NCBI GenBank assembly: GCA_963575745.1
Contig: CAUYUJ010009424.1
Span: forward strand, 66,001 to 130,000
DNA from: Prorocentrum cordatum
Lineage: Eukaryota; Sar; Dinophyceae; Prorocentrales; Prorocentraceae
Length of the DNA: 64,000 nucleotides
Direction of reading: 5' to 3'
How positions within the stretch are numbered: the first letter of the stretch is position 1; the number at the start of each line of letters is the position of its first letter. The position numbers were made by a program, and so were the translations under genes. The notes under the pieces are model-generated. The model was not told the DNA's origin, made no database searches, and saw only the letters and a program-made list of their open reading frames with translations. Shown here one piece after another: positions 45,380-54,164 of this stretch.

Positions 45380-45922
45380 TCAGGCGCTGAAGGGCGACGG
45401 GTTGAGAGTGCGGGCGGCAGCCGAGAGCGCCGAGAGACCTGCCGCTGTCGCCGCCGCACGCGCCTGGGCCTCTTGCGCGGCAGCCTGCTGCTGGTTGTAG
45501 TGGCTCCCCAGCATGGCCTCCACCTCAGAGATGGTCGCCAGGCCTGGGGTCTCGATCCACTCCCAGTCCCAGGTTTCGACGACCTGGCCGTCGATGACGT
45601 CCAGCGACTTGAGCTTCCAAACGAACGGGTATAGCATGCCGTTGGGCATCTTCCATTCGCCCGGGCAGGTGGAGGGCCACCACTTTTTGAACTCGCGCGT
45701 GGCGGCCGTGTATTGGGAGCCCTGCCAAGCCGAACCAGCATAGGTGTCCCCTGTGAGGCCGAAGAGCTCCCGCGTGTCAGGCGACGCCCTGCTGGCCTCG
45801 GCCGCTCCCGCCTCCGCCGCGGCCGCAGCGGAACCACCCGCGGGAGGCATGGGCACCATGGCGGCGTGGGGCGCGCTGAGAGAAGGGGGGGAGTGCCGAG
45901 GAAGCAAAAAGAAATAGCCCAT
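45380..45922 (-). CDS. Retroelement accessory ORF (180 aa), function unknown
   Basis: The ORF starts at ATG 45922, 30 bp after the stop of the preceding ORF. An Ala-rich N-terminal part leads to a compact segment with many aromatics (EFKKWWPSTCPGEWKMPNG, VWKLKSLDVIDGQVVETWDW, EWIETPGLATI), followed by an Ala/Gln helix-like tail (YNQQQAAAQEAQARAAA). The Trp-rich part looks like a folded domain, but I do not recognise it. It is the last ORF of the series, and its tight spacing suggests that it is translated from the same RNA. The frame is intact. Confidence 0.6.
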   Translation of the reverse strand: MGYFFLLPRHSPPSLSAPHAAMVPMPPAGGSAAAAAEAGAAEASRASPDTRELFGLTGDTYAGSAWQGSQYTAATREFKKWWPSTCPGEWKMPNGMLYPFVWKLKSLDVIDGQVVETWDWEWIETPGLATISEVEAMLGSHYNQQQAAAQEAQARAAATAAGLSALSAAARTLNPSPFSA

Positions 45923-45952
45923 AAGCCAACGGCGGCCAGATGTGAGTGAAAC

Positions 45953-47121
45953 CTAGCTGGCCTGTGCTAGCATCTGTGTGAGGAGGACCCTCCTGACGGG
46001 CCGACTGATGCACGCCTGGCCTGGTGCGGAGTCTATAGGGATGAGGATGTTGCCGCTACGCATGTTGACCCGCAGCGCAAGGCCGGTGCGGTATGGTATG
46101 CCCGTGCCAAATAGGATGGGCCGTGCATCCATCTCCTGAAGGATGGGGAGGTGAAAAATGCGCGGCCTTTCCACAGAGGATGGCAGCCTGGTCTCCTGCC
46201 CATGGAATTGCTCCATTAGGAGCCCTACATTGATGGGCAGTGGGGACCAGAGCGAAATGGGGCCTGTCGTTATCACTACCATCCACTGCACTGCTGTAGG
46301 CGGTGGTGGCGCTGCTTCAGTGGGGGCGCAGCGGAAGTCACCGTGCTCGAACTGCGGCAGGTGCTGCGCCTCTGGGGTCGGCATGGCCTGAGGGATTAGG
46401 GTTCGGGGAGGCGGAGGATTCGAGCGAGGTGGGACAACGGGAGGCAGAATGGCCGAACCATGATCATGGCTTGGAAGTCTATAAGGATGGGGCTGCCAGC
46501 CGCTGCATCCTGCAAAAGCTTGTGAGGGCTGAGGGAGGCCTGCTCCCAGGCCCCCGATTGAAGTAGGACCAGAAAAAGTTGGTTCGGCACGTAAACTGAA
46601 ACTAGCCCTATGGTGGGTGAGAAACGGGCATCGTAGGGACCGTCCCCCGCAGCACATTGGGGGTAGATGTGGAGTAGGTTGGGGGAGTTGGCCTCGCGCC
46701 AGCGGCCGTGCCAGCGCTCGAGTGTGCGATTAACGGCCTTGGGCAAATCTAAGTGAAGCAGAGGGCCCACGACGGAGCGCGCGTGTGGCCATGTGGGCGG
46801 CCCGCTCTCGAGCTGCCATGTGGCTTGCCACTGGGGTGCCGCATTATGCTGGTACACCGTGGTGGGAGACAGAATGAGTGCGTGGCGCCTTGCGCCGCCG
46901 CTGAGAAAGCGGTAGACTTGCTGGTGAGCCAAAAGAAGCCGCTCAGCAAGATGCTTCCATAAGGAAGTCGAGCGAGAGGCTAGATGCGCGCTGCTTCGCG
47001 GAGCTAATTGTTGCCCGGGGTACACCTCAGCAGCTGGCACGTCCTCGTCTGCATCGGCGTTGTCCAGGCTACTGGGCTCGCTCCTCATGGCCTGATGGGG
47101 ATGAGGCAGGAAGGGGAGCAT
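45953..47121 (-). pseudogene. Retroelement accessory ORF with one frameshift, function unknown
   Basis: ATG at 47121 opens a 241-codon frame to 46396, and a second frame is open from before 46657 to the stop at 45953. Reading the first frame to about 46440 and then the second gives a continuous protein of about 380 residues. It includes WKHLAERLLLAHQQVYRFLS, FSPTIGLVSVYVPNQLFLVL and SPILIDFQAMIMVRP in the first frame, then a Pro-rich hinge and LPINVGLLMEQFHGQET, LFGTGIPYRTGLALRVN and SGNILIPID in the second. Two similar hydrophobic strand-rich halves suggest a folded protein, perhaps an internal duplication. No family was recognised. The shift could be a decay mutation, a sequencing error or programmed frameshifting. 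Confidence 0.55.
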
Positions 47122-47178
47122 ATAGAGGAAAGAGGGAGAGGTTAGGCTTAGGCTGGGGGCTAGCTGCCTGGCAAGGGT

Positions 47179-48471
47179 CTAGCGCCTGGCAGCCTCTCCT
47201 CCTTCATGAGGTTTGCGCGGCCTCCTGGGCGACAGACGCTGACCGCAATGCGAGAGGCTTTCGCCATCTCGCAATTGCATCTTGAGGCGCTCCCTGTGTA
47301 TCCTGTCGATACGGAGCTGGTCCTGCCTATGCTCTTCTTTGAGCTGAGCAATTTTATTCTCATGCTCCTTGAGAAATGCGCTGCGCTGTTCGTCCGCTGC
47401 TGCGGCTGACGCAGCTGCAGCTGCGACTGTAGGCGGCAGGCGCGTAGCTACATGGCCAGAATGGTGAGACTTACGAGCCTTGTGATGCCTTGTAGGAGGT
47501 GAGGCTGGTGACGAGGCCGGGCCGTGGGAATCCTGCGGGCTGCTTTGAGCCTCTACTGGATCTCGGCGCTGTGGCATAGGCTGCTCGTCCGAGGCTGCAT
47601 CAGACGCTTTGGCAGGCGAACTTGAGCGCTGTGCTGCATGGGCCGCGCGGTGCGCCTTGGCCTTGCGAGCTCTATGGTGCCTAGGGGGAGGAGAGGCTGG
47701 AGGTGTCGGCGTGCCGAGGGACTCCTGCGGGCTGCTATGTGCCTCAGCAGATTCCCTGCGTATTGGCGCAGACTGTTTGAGCGCGCTTTTGCGCGGCTCG
47801 TCGCGTAAGCGCGAATTATGGGCCACCTTGGGGGGCTTGGCTGAGAACTCGTCCGCAAATGAGACCTGCTTGCGCTTGCGAGTTGCAGAGGCGCGGGGCG
47901 CAACTGACTGTTCCGCCGGCTCTGGAGAGTCGAGCGGAGGAAATGGTGAGGAGGCAGAGGAATATGAGGCGTCGTCCACCTGATCCAGCCTTCTAGGCGA
48001 TGCTGGGGGACTAGAAGGCTTGCTTGGCTGGCTCTTGAATGGCGCAGCTTTGCGGGACTGTTTGCGAGGCTCGCGCAGGGGTGGAGGCGAGGTGCACGCT
48101 GAAAGGGGGGGAGAAAAAGGAGAAGCTGCCTGGCCTATCCAGCCTTCCGGAATGGCTGCTTTAGCAGGCACCCTGGGATGCTCTGGGGGCGGCAAGGGAG
48201 GCAAGGCTGGCGGAGGTGGCGGAGGGCGAAAAGTGGCCCCGTAGATGTGCCTGCCTCGACCCATGGGGGGGCCGCTGAAATCGCCAGGCGGCCGCGGGGG
48301 ATCTGAGGCAGGTGGGGTGCTGGACAGAGAGCGCTGCACCGCTTTGGCTACCTGGGCGAATTGGGCAGGCGAAAGGAGGGGTGGAGGAGCTGAGGCGGAC
48401 CGAAATTGGCCCGGTGGGGGATGCTTAGGCCTGGCTTCACGCGGCACCAGCACCCATGGCCGTCTGGACAT
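47179..48471 (-). CDS. Retroelement accessory ORF: Pro/Ser-rich basic protein with C-terminal coiled coil
   Basis: ATG at 48471 lies 14 bp after the stop of the previous ORF and gives 430 residues. The frame is open further upstream, but that part overlaps the previous ORF. Most of the protein is Pro/Ser/Lys/Arg-rich and disordered in appearance. An internal duplication pairs RRESAEAHSSPQESLG with RRDPVEAQSSPQDSHG, each followed by PPRHHRARKAKAH or PPTRHHKARKSHH. The C-terminal end (FLKEHENKIAQLKEEHRQDQ) is a short coiled coil. The basic, disordered character would suit RNA or DNA binding, which is inference only. The frame is intact. Confidence 0.6.
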   Translation of the reverse strand: MSRRPWVLVPREARPKHPPPGQFRSASAPPPLLSPAQFAQVAKAVQRSLSSTPPASDPPRPPGDFSGPPMGRGRHIYGATFRPPPPPPALPPLPPPEHPRVPAKAAIPEGWIGQAASPFSPPLSACTSPPPLREPRKQSRKAAPFKSQPSKPSSPPASPRRLDQVDDASYSSASSPFPPLDSPEPAEQSVAPRASATRKRKQVSFADEFSAKPPKVAHNSRLRDEPRKSALKQSAPIRRESAEAHSSPQESLGTPTPPASPPPRHHRARKAKAHRAAHAAQRSSSPAKASDAASDEQPMPQRRDPVEAQSSPQDSHGPASSPASPPTRHHKARKSHHSGHVATRLPPTVAAAAASAAAADEQRSAFLKEHENKIAQLKEEHRQDQLRIDRIHRERLKMQLRDGESLSHCGQRLSPRRPRKPHEGGEAARR

Positions 48472-48485
48472 GGGAGGGATGCCAG

Positions 48486-49061
48486 CTAAGCGTCGAAGAT
48501 GTCGGCGTTGAAGTCCTGCGGGGCGGGCGAGGCGGGGCGCCACATGTGAGAGAAGGAAATTCCCGTGAGCGGGACGGGTCGTGCCGCTTGACGGGAACGT
48601 TCGGCCCTGATTTGCCTGGCCCGCTCCCTATTGCACTGGATGCGCCTTTTCTGATCCAGAGTTAGGGAAGGCGGGGGTGGCGGCGGAGGGAGGGTGGAGG
48701 GAAAAATGGGGGCTGTGCCCAAAAAGTGCATGGCCTCTTGTTCCGCTTCCGAGTCCTGATCTGCGGGATCAGGCTGCTCGTGAGCCTCTGCGGGGAGGTC
48801 GCTATGGCGCCGCGGCTCGCGGGGCCTGGAGAGAGCCAAAAGCCTGCGGAAGCGGTCCAGCTCCCCATCTACCTTGGCACGGGTGCGAGGGGCGGAGGAA
48901 TCAACAAAGTCGGGGCCTAGCCACAAGTCGCTGGTCATGGAAGCGGAGAAGCGGAGGAGGGGAGCCAGGACCGAGGGGTCCGACTGGGGAAGAGGATCTT
49001 GCGGGTCGTCAACCAATGGTAAAATGACGTCCTGATATATAGCCTGGGCGAGACTTCGCAA
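48486..49061 (-). CDS. C-terminal continuation of the RT-methyltransferase polyprotein (frameshifted)
   Basis: This 191-codon frame starts within the end of the methyltransferase-like domain. RSLAQAIYQDVILPLVDD is the likely continuation of that domain after a shift near 49065-49090. The rest includes DFVDSSAPRTRAKVDGELDR, an acidic stretch, a Pro run, and a basic helix (QKRRIQCNRERARQIRAERS), ending FNADIFDA at 48486. The ATG at 49061 is probably an internal Met. Confidence 0.6.
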   Translation of the reverse strand: MRSLAQAIYQDVILPLVDDPQDPLPQSDPSVLAPLLRFSASMTSDLWLGPDFVDSSAPRTRAKVDGELDRFRRLLALSRPREPRRHSDLPAEAHEQPDPADQDSEAEQEAMHFLGTAPIFPSTLPPPPPPPSLTLDQKRRIQCNRERARQIRAERSRQAARPVPLTGISFSHMWRPASPAPQDFNADIFDA

Positions 49062-51001
49062 AGGGCAGAAGGATAGGTCTTTTTGTCAGCAGTGAAAAAG
49101 CGGTCATTCTCGTCCTTACCTAGAAGTGTACGATGTGACCCCCGTGGGTGCGTGCACCTGGTCCCTTGGGGACGGTTATTTAGGAGCTCTGGGAGCGAGG
49201 GAAGACGTAGCGATAGCAAGCGCGTGGGGGCTTTGCCGAATTCGTTAGGAGGTCGGCAAGACGGCTGGAACATGCACTGGTCGATGTCCGTGGTGCGGAC
49301 AGCCGGAGCAGCAGCCAGGGCCATTAAAGGTCTCCAAATCCAGCTAGGCTGCGCCCTGGGTTCCCAGTGGGCAGGGCATGGATGTTCCATCCATGCCGAG
49401 GTGCCCATTTCCAAATGAGCGGCAAAAAGTAGAACCAATGAGGCGAGTAGCAAGTTGGCAATCTGCAGTTGGCGGGATTGCTTGGGAGTTGCGTTGGGGA
49501 TGCCCCAGTAGTGCTCGGCAGTGCGCAGCGGCGGTGGCCCGTTGGGCTTCCATCGGGCCGCGCAAAAGGTTTCGCACGGCGGGCCCCCACCTGGAACAAC
49601 CACTCTGCCGGCATAAATATGTTGTTGCCATAGCTTAATGGTCTCCGACTTGGTGAGATCGCCCAAGTCGGGGTCGATAGCAATATCGACCGACAGTATA
49701 TGTACCTCTATGGAGGGGTCAGGCGTAAAAGATTCCAGGTGATGCTGGATATCTCCTTCGCGCCTGCGGCCAGAGAAAAGATTGAGGATGAAAATTTCCT
49801 TGCGCCTTATACGGGCTGGAATTTCTCTGGTCGATAGACCAGAATACTCGTCTGGTTGGAATGGCCATTCAGGCAACGCAGGGAGAGGAGGAGGTAGTGC
49901 CGGAGGGACATCGGCGGGAAAAAGTAGAGCGACGGCTGCAGAGTCCAGCGCGCAATCTGTAGCCGCCATTATGGCGCGCGCATCTGCTTGAGACAAGTGT
50001 TTGGCAAAGTCACGAAAGTGTTGTGTGGTGGCGCGCTTGGCACGATGTGCCGGTATTGCCACGCGCCATCGACCTACGCCCGACTTTACTTGAAGCTTGG
50101 CATTTTCGCAGCGTTGCATAGCAAGCGCTGTGATTTGCTCTTGAGGTAGGCGTTGGGAATGGCAGAGGAGGTAGAGAGCACATATGAAGGAGTCGAAACA
50201 GAGGTGCTGCATGAGACTGGCGCGTGAGCCAAAGGGGAGGCTACAGGCCGGGCACACCTGGGTGTCCGGTACTAGGCCCTTGACCCTGTGGGACAAGGTC
50301 CAATGCGCCTGGGCAACGTGTTGCTTTAGCCCTCGAAATTTTAAAAATGTGCGCGTGCACCATGGACAAGTGAGCACCGTTGGATAGTGCGCTGCCACGC
50401 GTTGCTGCTCGATCGGGTGCTGTACATGGTCCGTCGGCAGGGGGATCCCACATGGGACAGCAATGGTAAAAAAGTGCTTGGCAGCTGCCTCAGCGAGTGC
50501 TGCGCGAGCGAAATGCTGCGCCCCCGCTGTAAGGGCGCTGCGAATTCGGCGCTTCCATCCTGTGTGGGACTGGAGAGCTAGGGCCTCCCACTGGTCCAGG
50601 TGCGACACTGGCGAGGGCATTTGTTCAAGATTGGCAGAAAATTCGCCCAGCCACTGCAGGTCTTTCTGCACCAGGGCAAGCCACGAATCCGGGACGTCTG
50701 CGGCTAGTTTGGCCAGCAGGGAGGTGAGGTGCGGAGGTCCCGTGCGGGGGAGTCTGCCAAAGAGGCGCAGACGCATTGCACTAAAGATATGCGGTAGAGG
50801 GGGTCTGCAGACCTTGGCCAGGATAAATGAGTCTCGCTCTGCCGTGCTGTCGCACCTTGGGAGGTGGAGCAAGCGCCTGTACATTCTCATGAGTTCTCCT
50901 TGTAAGGAGACCTTTGTGCGGCCCAGTGAGCAATGGCCAAACAGCTGCATTAAAAAGGCGGGAAGAGAGGATGAGGGAGTCCAGTAAATGCAAGTGCTCA
51001 T
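48935..51001 (-). CDS. RT thumb, C2H2 zinc fingers and cytosine-methyltransferase-like domain of the retroelement
   Basis: The first 20 residues are out-of-frame sequence. From GELMRMYRRLLHLPRC on, the frame continues the RT of 50781-54164 after a shift at about 50890-50940. Residues 210-235 form a C2H2 finger (LTCPWCTRTFLKFRGLKQHV, then H), and 247-275 a second, imperfect one (VCPACSLPFGSRASLMQH). Residues 403-645 look like a Rossmann methyltransferase: ILNLFSGRRREGD (motif I-like), ILSVDIAI, a GGGPPCETFCAARW loop resembling motif IV of C5 cytosine methyltransferases (PPC), and WMEHPCP where ENV would be expected. A conserved tail follows (DIDQCMF, APTRLLSLRLPSL). If active it would methylate DNA or RNA at cytosine, but that is unproven; the target-recognition part is not recognisable. 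Retroelement capture of cytosine methyltransferases has been reported in dinoflagellates. Confidence 0.72.
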   Translation of the reverse strand: MSTCIYWTPSSSLPAFLMQLFGHCSLGRTKVSLQGELMRMYRRLLHLPRCDSTAERDSFILAKVCRPPLPHIFSAMRLRLFGRLPRTGPPHLTSLLAKLAADVPDSWLALVQKDLQWLGEFSANLEQMPSPVSHLDQWEALALQSHTGWKRRIRSALTAGAQHFARAALAEAAAKHFFTIAVPCGIPLPTDHVQHPIEQQRVAAHYPTVLTCPWCTRTFLKFRGLKQHVAQAHWTLSHRVKGLVPDTQVCPACSLPFGSRASLMQHLCFDSFICALYLLCHSQRLPQEQITALAMQRCENAKLQVKSGVGRWRVAIPAHRAKRATTQHFRDFAKHLSQADARAIMAATDCALDSAAVALLFPADVPPALPPPLPALPEWPFQPDEYSGLSTREIPARIRRKEIFILNLFSGRRREGDIQHHLESFTPDPSIEVHILSVDIAIDPDLGDLTKSETIKLWQQHIYAGRVVVPGGGPPCETFCAARWKPNGPPPLRTAEHYWGIPNATPKQSRQLQIANLLLASLVLLFAAHLEMGTSAWMEHPCPAHWEPRAQPSWIWRPLMALAAAPAVRTTDIDQCMFQPSCRPPNEFGKAPTRLLSLRLPSLPELLNNRPQGTRCTHPRGSHRTLLGKDENDRFFTADKKTYPSALCEVSPRLYIRTSFYHWLTTRKILFPSRTPRSWLPSSASPLP

Positions 51002-54000
51002 GAAGCCAGGTACTGGAAGAGTGGCGCAAAAATTGCCTGGCTAGATTACGCCAGCTGGGGGCCGCCTCCGATCGCCCGTGGGCGAGTTCGGGGCCTATAC
51101 TGCCCTTTTCGTCCAGGTGTGTGCCTAGATATGTGTATATTCTGGCGAAGTGGAGGGAGAAAGGCGAATGCCCTAGAGCAGGTGAGACTAGCATGTGCCC
51201 ATTGAGCCCTTGGGGGTCCCAGAGCTTGCGGCGAAGGGATATGGAAGCTTCCCCTCTAAACTGAAAAAGGCACATGGTTTTGTTGGCTTGAAACTTTAGC
51301 TTGATGCCTGAGAGCGCGTAGGCTTCAACTATGGTGGCCATTAGTGCGGGCATGGCGTCAAATAGCTCCTTAGTGGGACCAAGGAAGGCAGATGCACCAT
51401 CATCGAAAAAGCATGAGTCCAGATATTGGTGCACTTCTGTCTCTGCGGAGGCAATATTGTCCTTGTGATGAGCGAAAAAAGAGCGCGGGGCATCCTTGTT
51501 CACCTGGACATTGAGAATAAGGTGTGCAAGCGGTGATTCGGTGAGCTGCTTGACAGCTTCGTTGTTGGCTCGGGCCATGAGGAAGTTGAAAAGAACATCT
51601 CCGAGCTGCTGTCCTGGGATGGTGCCACGTAATGTGAGTGCAACCCCTGAGGCTCCCGGGTAAAAGGCCCAAGTATGCTCGTATGCAGCCGAGATTTGAG
51701 CATGGAGATGCGGGGGGAGACCAGCCTCCTGCAGAATAGGAGGGGCAGAGAGCAAGTGTCTTATTAGTTCTTCCCCTGTCTCCTGAGGGAGATCAAGGGA
51801 GGCAACTAAGTAGTAGAGGTCGGCTTGTTGCGAGTCGCAGTAAAATATGAGCTGCCGGAGGGCCCTGTAAAAGGCTGAGACAGCGTCTATAAATATGTAC
51901 GCTGAGGAAATACGCAGGCTATTTGCGTAGGCTTGGTGCGCTAAGACCGCGAGCGTGGCGAAATCTGTGCCCCGTCCAGCAATGCCGCCTGATTGCGAGG
52001 CGCCTGCCATGGGAGGAAGATATTCCACCAGTTCTTTACGCAATAGGGCACGATGCCGCTTGGAGGAGTGGGGGGAGGCCATTACCGAGCGGGAGTTGGC
52101 CATTATGGCCGGATTGCCTTTACCCTTAAAAATGTCGAAATTGTATCCTCCCCGCCAAGCCAGCGGTTCCTCAAGGCGCACCTGCGCCTTGAGGTGGACA
52201 GGGTAATACTGCTTCGCAAGTAGACGGTGAAACGACTTGACAAAGGCTCCTTTGAAGCCATCCACACTGGCTGCCGAGTCTGGGGTTCTGGCATAGGCGC
52301 GCTCGATTTGCGCTAGGGAGAAAAGGGAGTATGGAGGGGGAATATCCACAGTAAGGTCAGCGGGCAAATACGATGCACTAGCGTCGTAGGCCTTGGCATG
52401 TTTGAGCGGAATAACCGCGCCATGCTCCTGTCGAGCAAAATGGGATAGCCACGTGTCGGCCGCTTGGGTGGCGTCCACCACGAAGGTGCCCGCTGCCGTG
52501 GAGAGGATAGGTAGGGGAGAGGAGCGCAGCTTCTTTTTGGAGCCCACGCCCAACGTGCGTAAGCGCGCAAAGGCAGTGCGTTGTTGTGAGGTCTGCCATG
52601 CCTCGTGAACTTCGGCAGCAATGCCTTGTAGGTGAAAGGCGGCATCCAGGTCGACGGAGCACCGTACAGCCTGAGTGAATTGGGCAAGGACGATGGCCCT
52701 GATGGCGCTTGCGCGTGCGCGTAGCTGGATGGCAGCCGCGTGTGCGGTACCTATGGTAGGCGCAGAGCAAGCATGAGGGAGACGGGTTTTAGCAACGCGA
52801 GTAGGCGAGGATGCTAGAAACTGATACAAGCAGGCCATGCGAATTCTGGGCTTCCATTTAATGGAGGCATTAGGGTCAGCCATGCTGGCCCGCATGCCGC
52901 GGAGAGCAGCGCCGAGCTCCGCAAGTTCGGCAAAAGCATTATTGATTGCGGGCATCATCGAGAGCTCTTCGTGATGGCGCAATGCCGCTTTAGGACGTGT
53001 AAATGCTTGCCTGGATCGCACATATCGCTTCCATGCCGCGATAGCTGCCAGTAGGAAAAGATTGCGTGCTTCCTGTTGAAGCGTGTCGGCTTGGCTGACA
53101 GTTAAAGCTCTGGCATCCATGAGCCTAAGGGTGGCCATGGAGACGCGGGAATTGGAAGGCGCGCGACCTGTAGACGTGCGGGGTTGGGGAAATGCCTGTA
53201 GCATGGCGTTGCGCGCCTCCCTGTGTAATATGAGCGCGTGGTCTGAGGCATGCAGGTCGAAAGTTAAAGTTTCAGGGGGAGGCGAGAAAGTGTCTTCAAA
53301 AAGCTGTCTGGCCGACGGGTCTAGGTATGCATTGGGGTCGTGCAGAATACGCATGACCTGGCGTCCCTGGTCCTCATTAGGTCGGAGCTGCAGCTTGAAT
53401 TGGCATAATAAGCACGGAACAGCGTGGTCTAACACTGCGAGTGCTAGAGAAAGAGAATACTTGACTTCGCATTCGTTGGCAGAGGCACCTAAAGGTATAG
53501 CTATATAGTCCCTGCGCTTCCAGTGCTGTTTGAAAGCGGGGTCACGTGCTGGCGCAATCCATGCGCCTGCCCCCATAGGGTGTGGCACAAAGGTGGCCGG
53601 CAGCCAGAGCTTAGATGCAAGTAAGAAGCGATGGAAAAAGGAGCCAGCCGTGTTAACTTGCTCCGCGTGTTGTGGGCCAGTGGCCGCTGATGTTTGCGCG
53701 CCCACTGCAGCATTGGAGTCCATTAGGACAATAGTAGGCGTAGGCTGCGGTAAAATATGGTCGTGCACATGTCTAAGGTGCTGCCACCATACGACCTGTT
53801 CGTGGAGAGGACGCCCTGAATGATGAGCATGTGCCACGAGGATGCTGAAACGTAGGCCGTTCTGACTGATGACTGCCGCAATAATGCGCGGGTCTTGGTG
53901 TACAATACGCACGCTGTGAGACTTAATAGGGAAAGTGGGAATGCCTTTGGCATTGGGAAAAACGGGCGTGGTAAGGTTGACCCATAGCGCACAGCCGCAG

Positions 54001-54164
54001 GCATGAGTTCCAGCCTGAGACTTTGACAAAAAGACTACGTACGGGGGAACCTGGCGCTTGCCAGAGCCCGTGTCTGTGACTCGCGTCTCTTGCATACCGA
54101 TAACGTCGAGCCCGTTGCGTTGAAAAGCGGCGGCCAGTTGGTGGAGGCGTCCTTTGACGGCCAC
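50781..54164 (-). CDS. Retroelement APE-type endonuclease and reverse transcriptase
   Basis: This is the longest clean frame of the element (1127 codons). Residues 1-255 are an endonuclease-exonuclease-phosphatase domain: IGMQETRV (catalytic E26), VLMDSNAAVG (D149), KRRDYIAIP and LDHAVP. Its first strand, LASANILSLS, lies in the neighbouring frame upstream (54215-54250), so the frame really begins before the ATG at 54164. RT spans about 600-1000: DIFKGKGN, SQSGGIAGRG, motif A YIFIDAVSAFY (D760), motif B RGTIPGQQLGDVLFNF, and motif C CFFDDGASAF (D921, D922), with FFDD in place of the common YADD. The frame leaves the true RT thumb at about codon 1075. All core catalytic residues are present. 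Confidence 0.85.
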   Translation of the reverse strand: MAVKGRLHQLAAAFQRNGLDVIGMQETRVTDTGSGKRQVPPYVVFLSKSQAGTHACGCALWVNLTTPVFPNAKGIPTFPIKSHSVRIVHQDPRIIAAVISQNGLRFSILVAHAHHSGRPLHEQVVWWQHLRHVHDHILPQPTPTIVLMDSNAAVGAQTSAATGPQHAEQVNTAGSFFHRFLLASKLWLPATFVPHPMGAGAWIAPARDPAFKQHWKRRDYIAIPLGASANECEVKYSLSLALAVLDHAVPCLLCQFKLQLRPNEDQGRQVMRILHDPNAYLDPSARQLFEDTFSPPPETLTFDLHASDHALILHREARNAMLQAFPQPRTSTGRAPSNSRVSMATLRLMDARALTVSQADTLQQEARNLFLLAAIAAWKRYVRSRQAFTRPKAALRHHEELSMMPAINNAFAELAELGAALRGMRASMADPNASIKWKPRIRMACLYQFLASSPTRVAKTRLPHACSAPTIGTAHAAAIQLRARASAIRAIVLAQFTQAVRCSVDLDAAFHLQGIAAEVHEAWQTSQQRTAFARLRTLGVGSKKKLRSSPLPILSTAAGTFVVDATQAADTWLSHFARQEHGAVIPLKHAKAYDASASYLPADLTVDIPPPYSLFSLAQIERAYARTPDSAASVDGFKGAFVKSFHRLLAKQYYPVHLKAQVRLEEPLAWRGGYNFDIFKGKGNPAIMANSRSVMASPHSSKRHRALLRKELVEYLPPMAGASQSGGIAGRGTDFATLAVLAHQAYANSLRISSAYIFIDAVSAFYRALRQLIFYCDSQQADLYYLVASLDLPQETGEELIRHLLSAPPILQEAGLPPHLHAQISAAYEHTWAFYPGASGVALTLRGTIPGQQLGDVLFNFLMARANNEAVKQLTESPLAHLILNVQVNKDAPRSFFAHHKDNIASAETEVHQYLDSCFFDDGASAFLGPTKELFDAMPALMATIVEAYALSGIKLKFQANKTMCLFQFRGEASISLRRKLWDPQGLNGHMLVSPALGHSPFSLHFARIYTYLGTHLDEKGSIGPELAHGRSEAAPSWRNLARQFLRHSSSTWLHEHLHLLDSLILSSRLFNAAVWPLLTGPHKGLLTRRTHENVQALAPPPKVRQHGRARLIYPGQGLQTPSTAYL

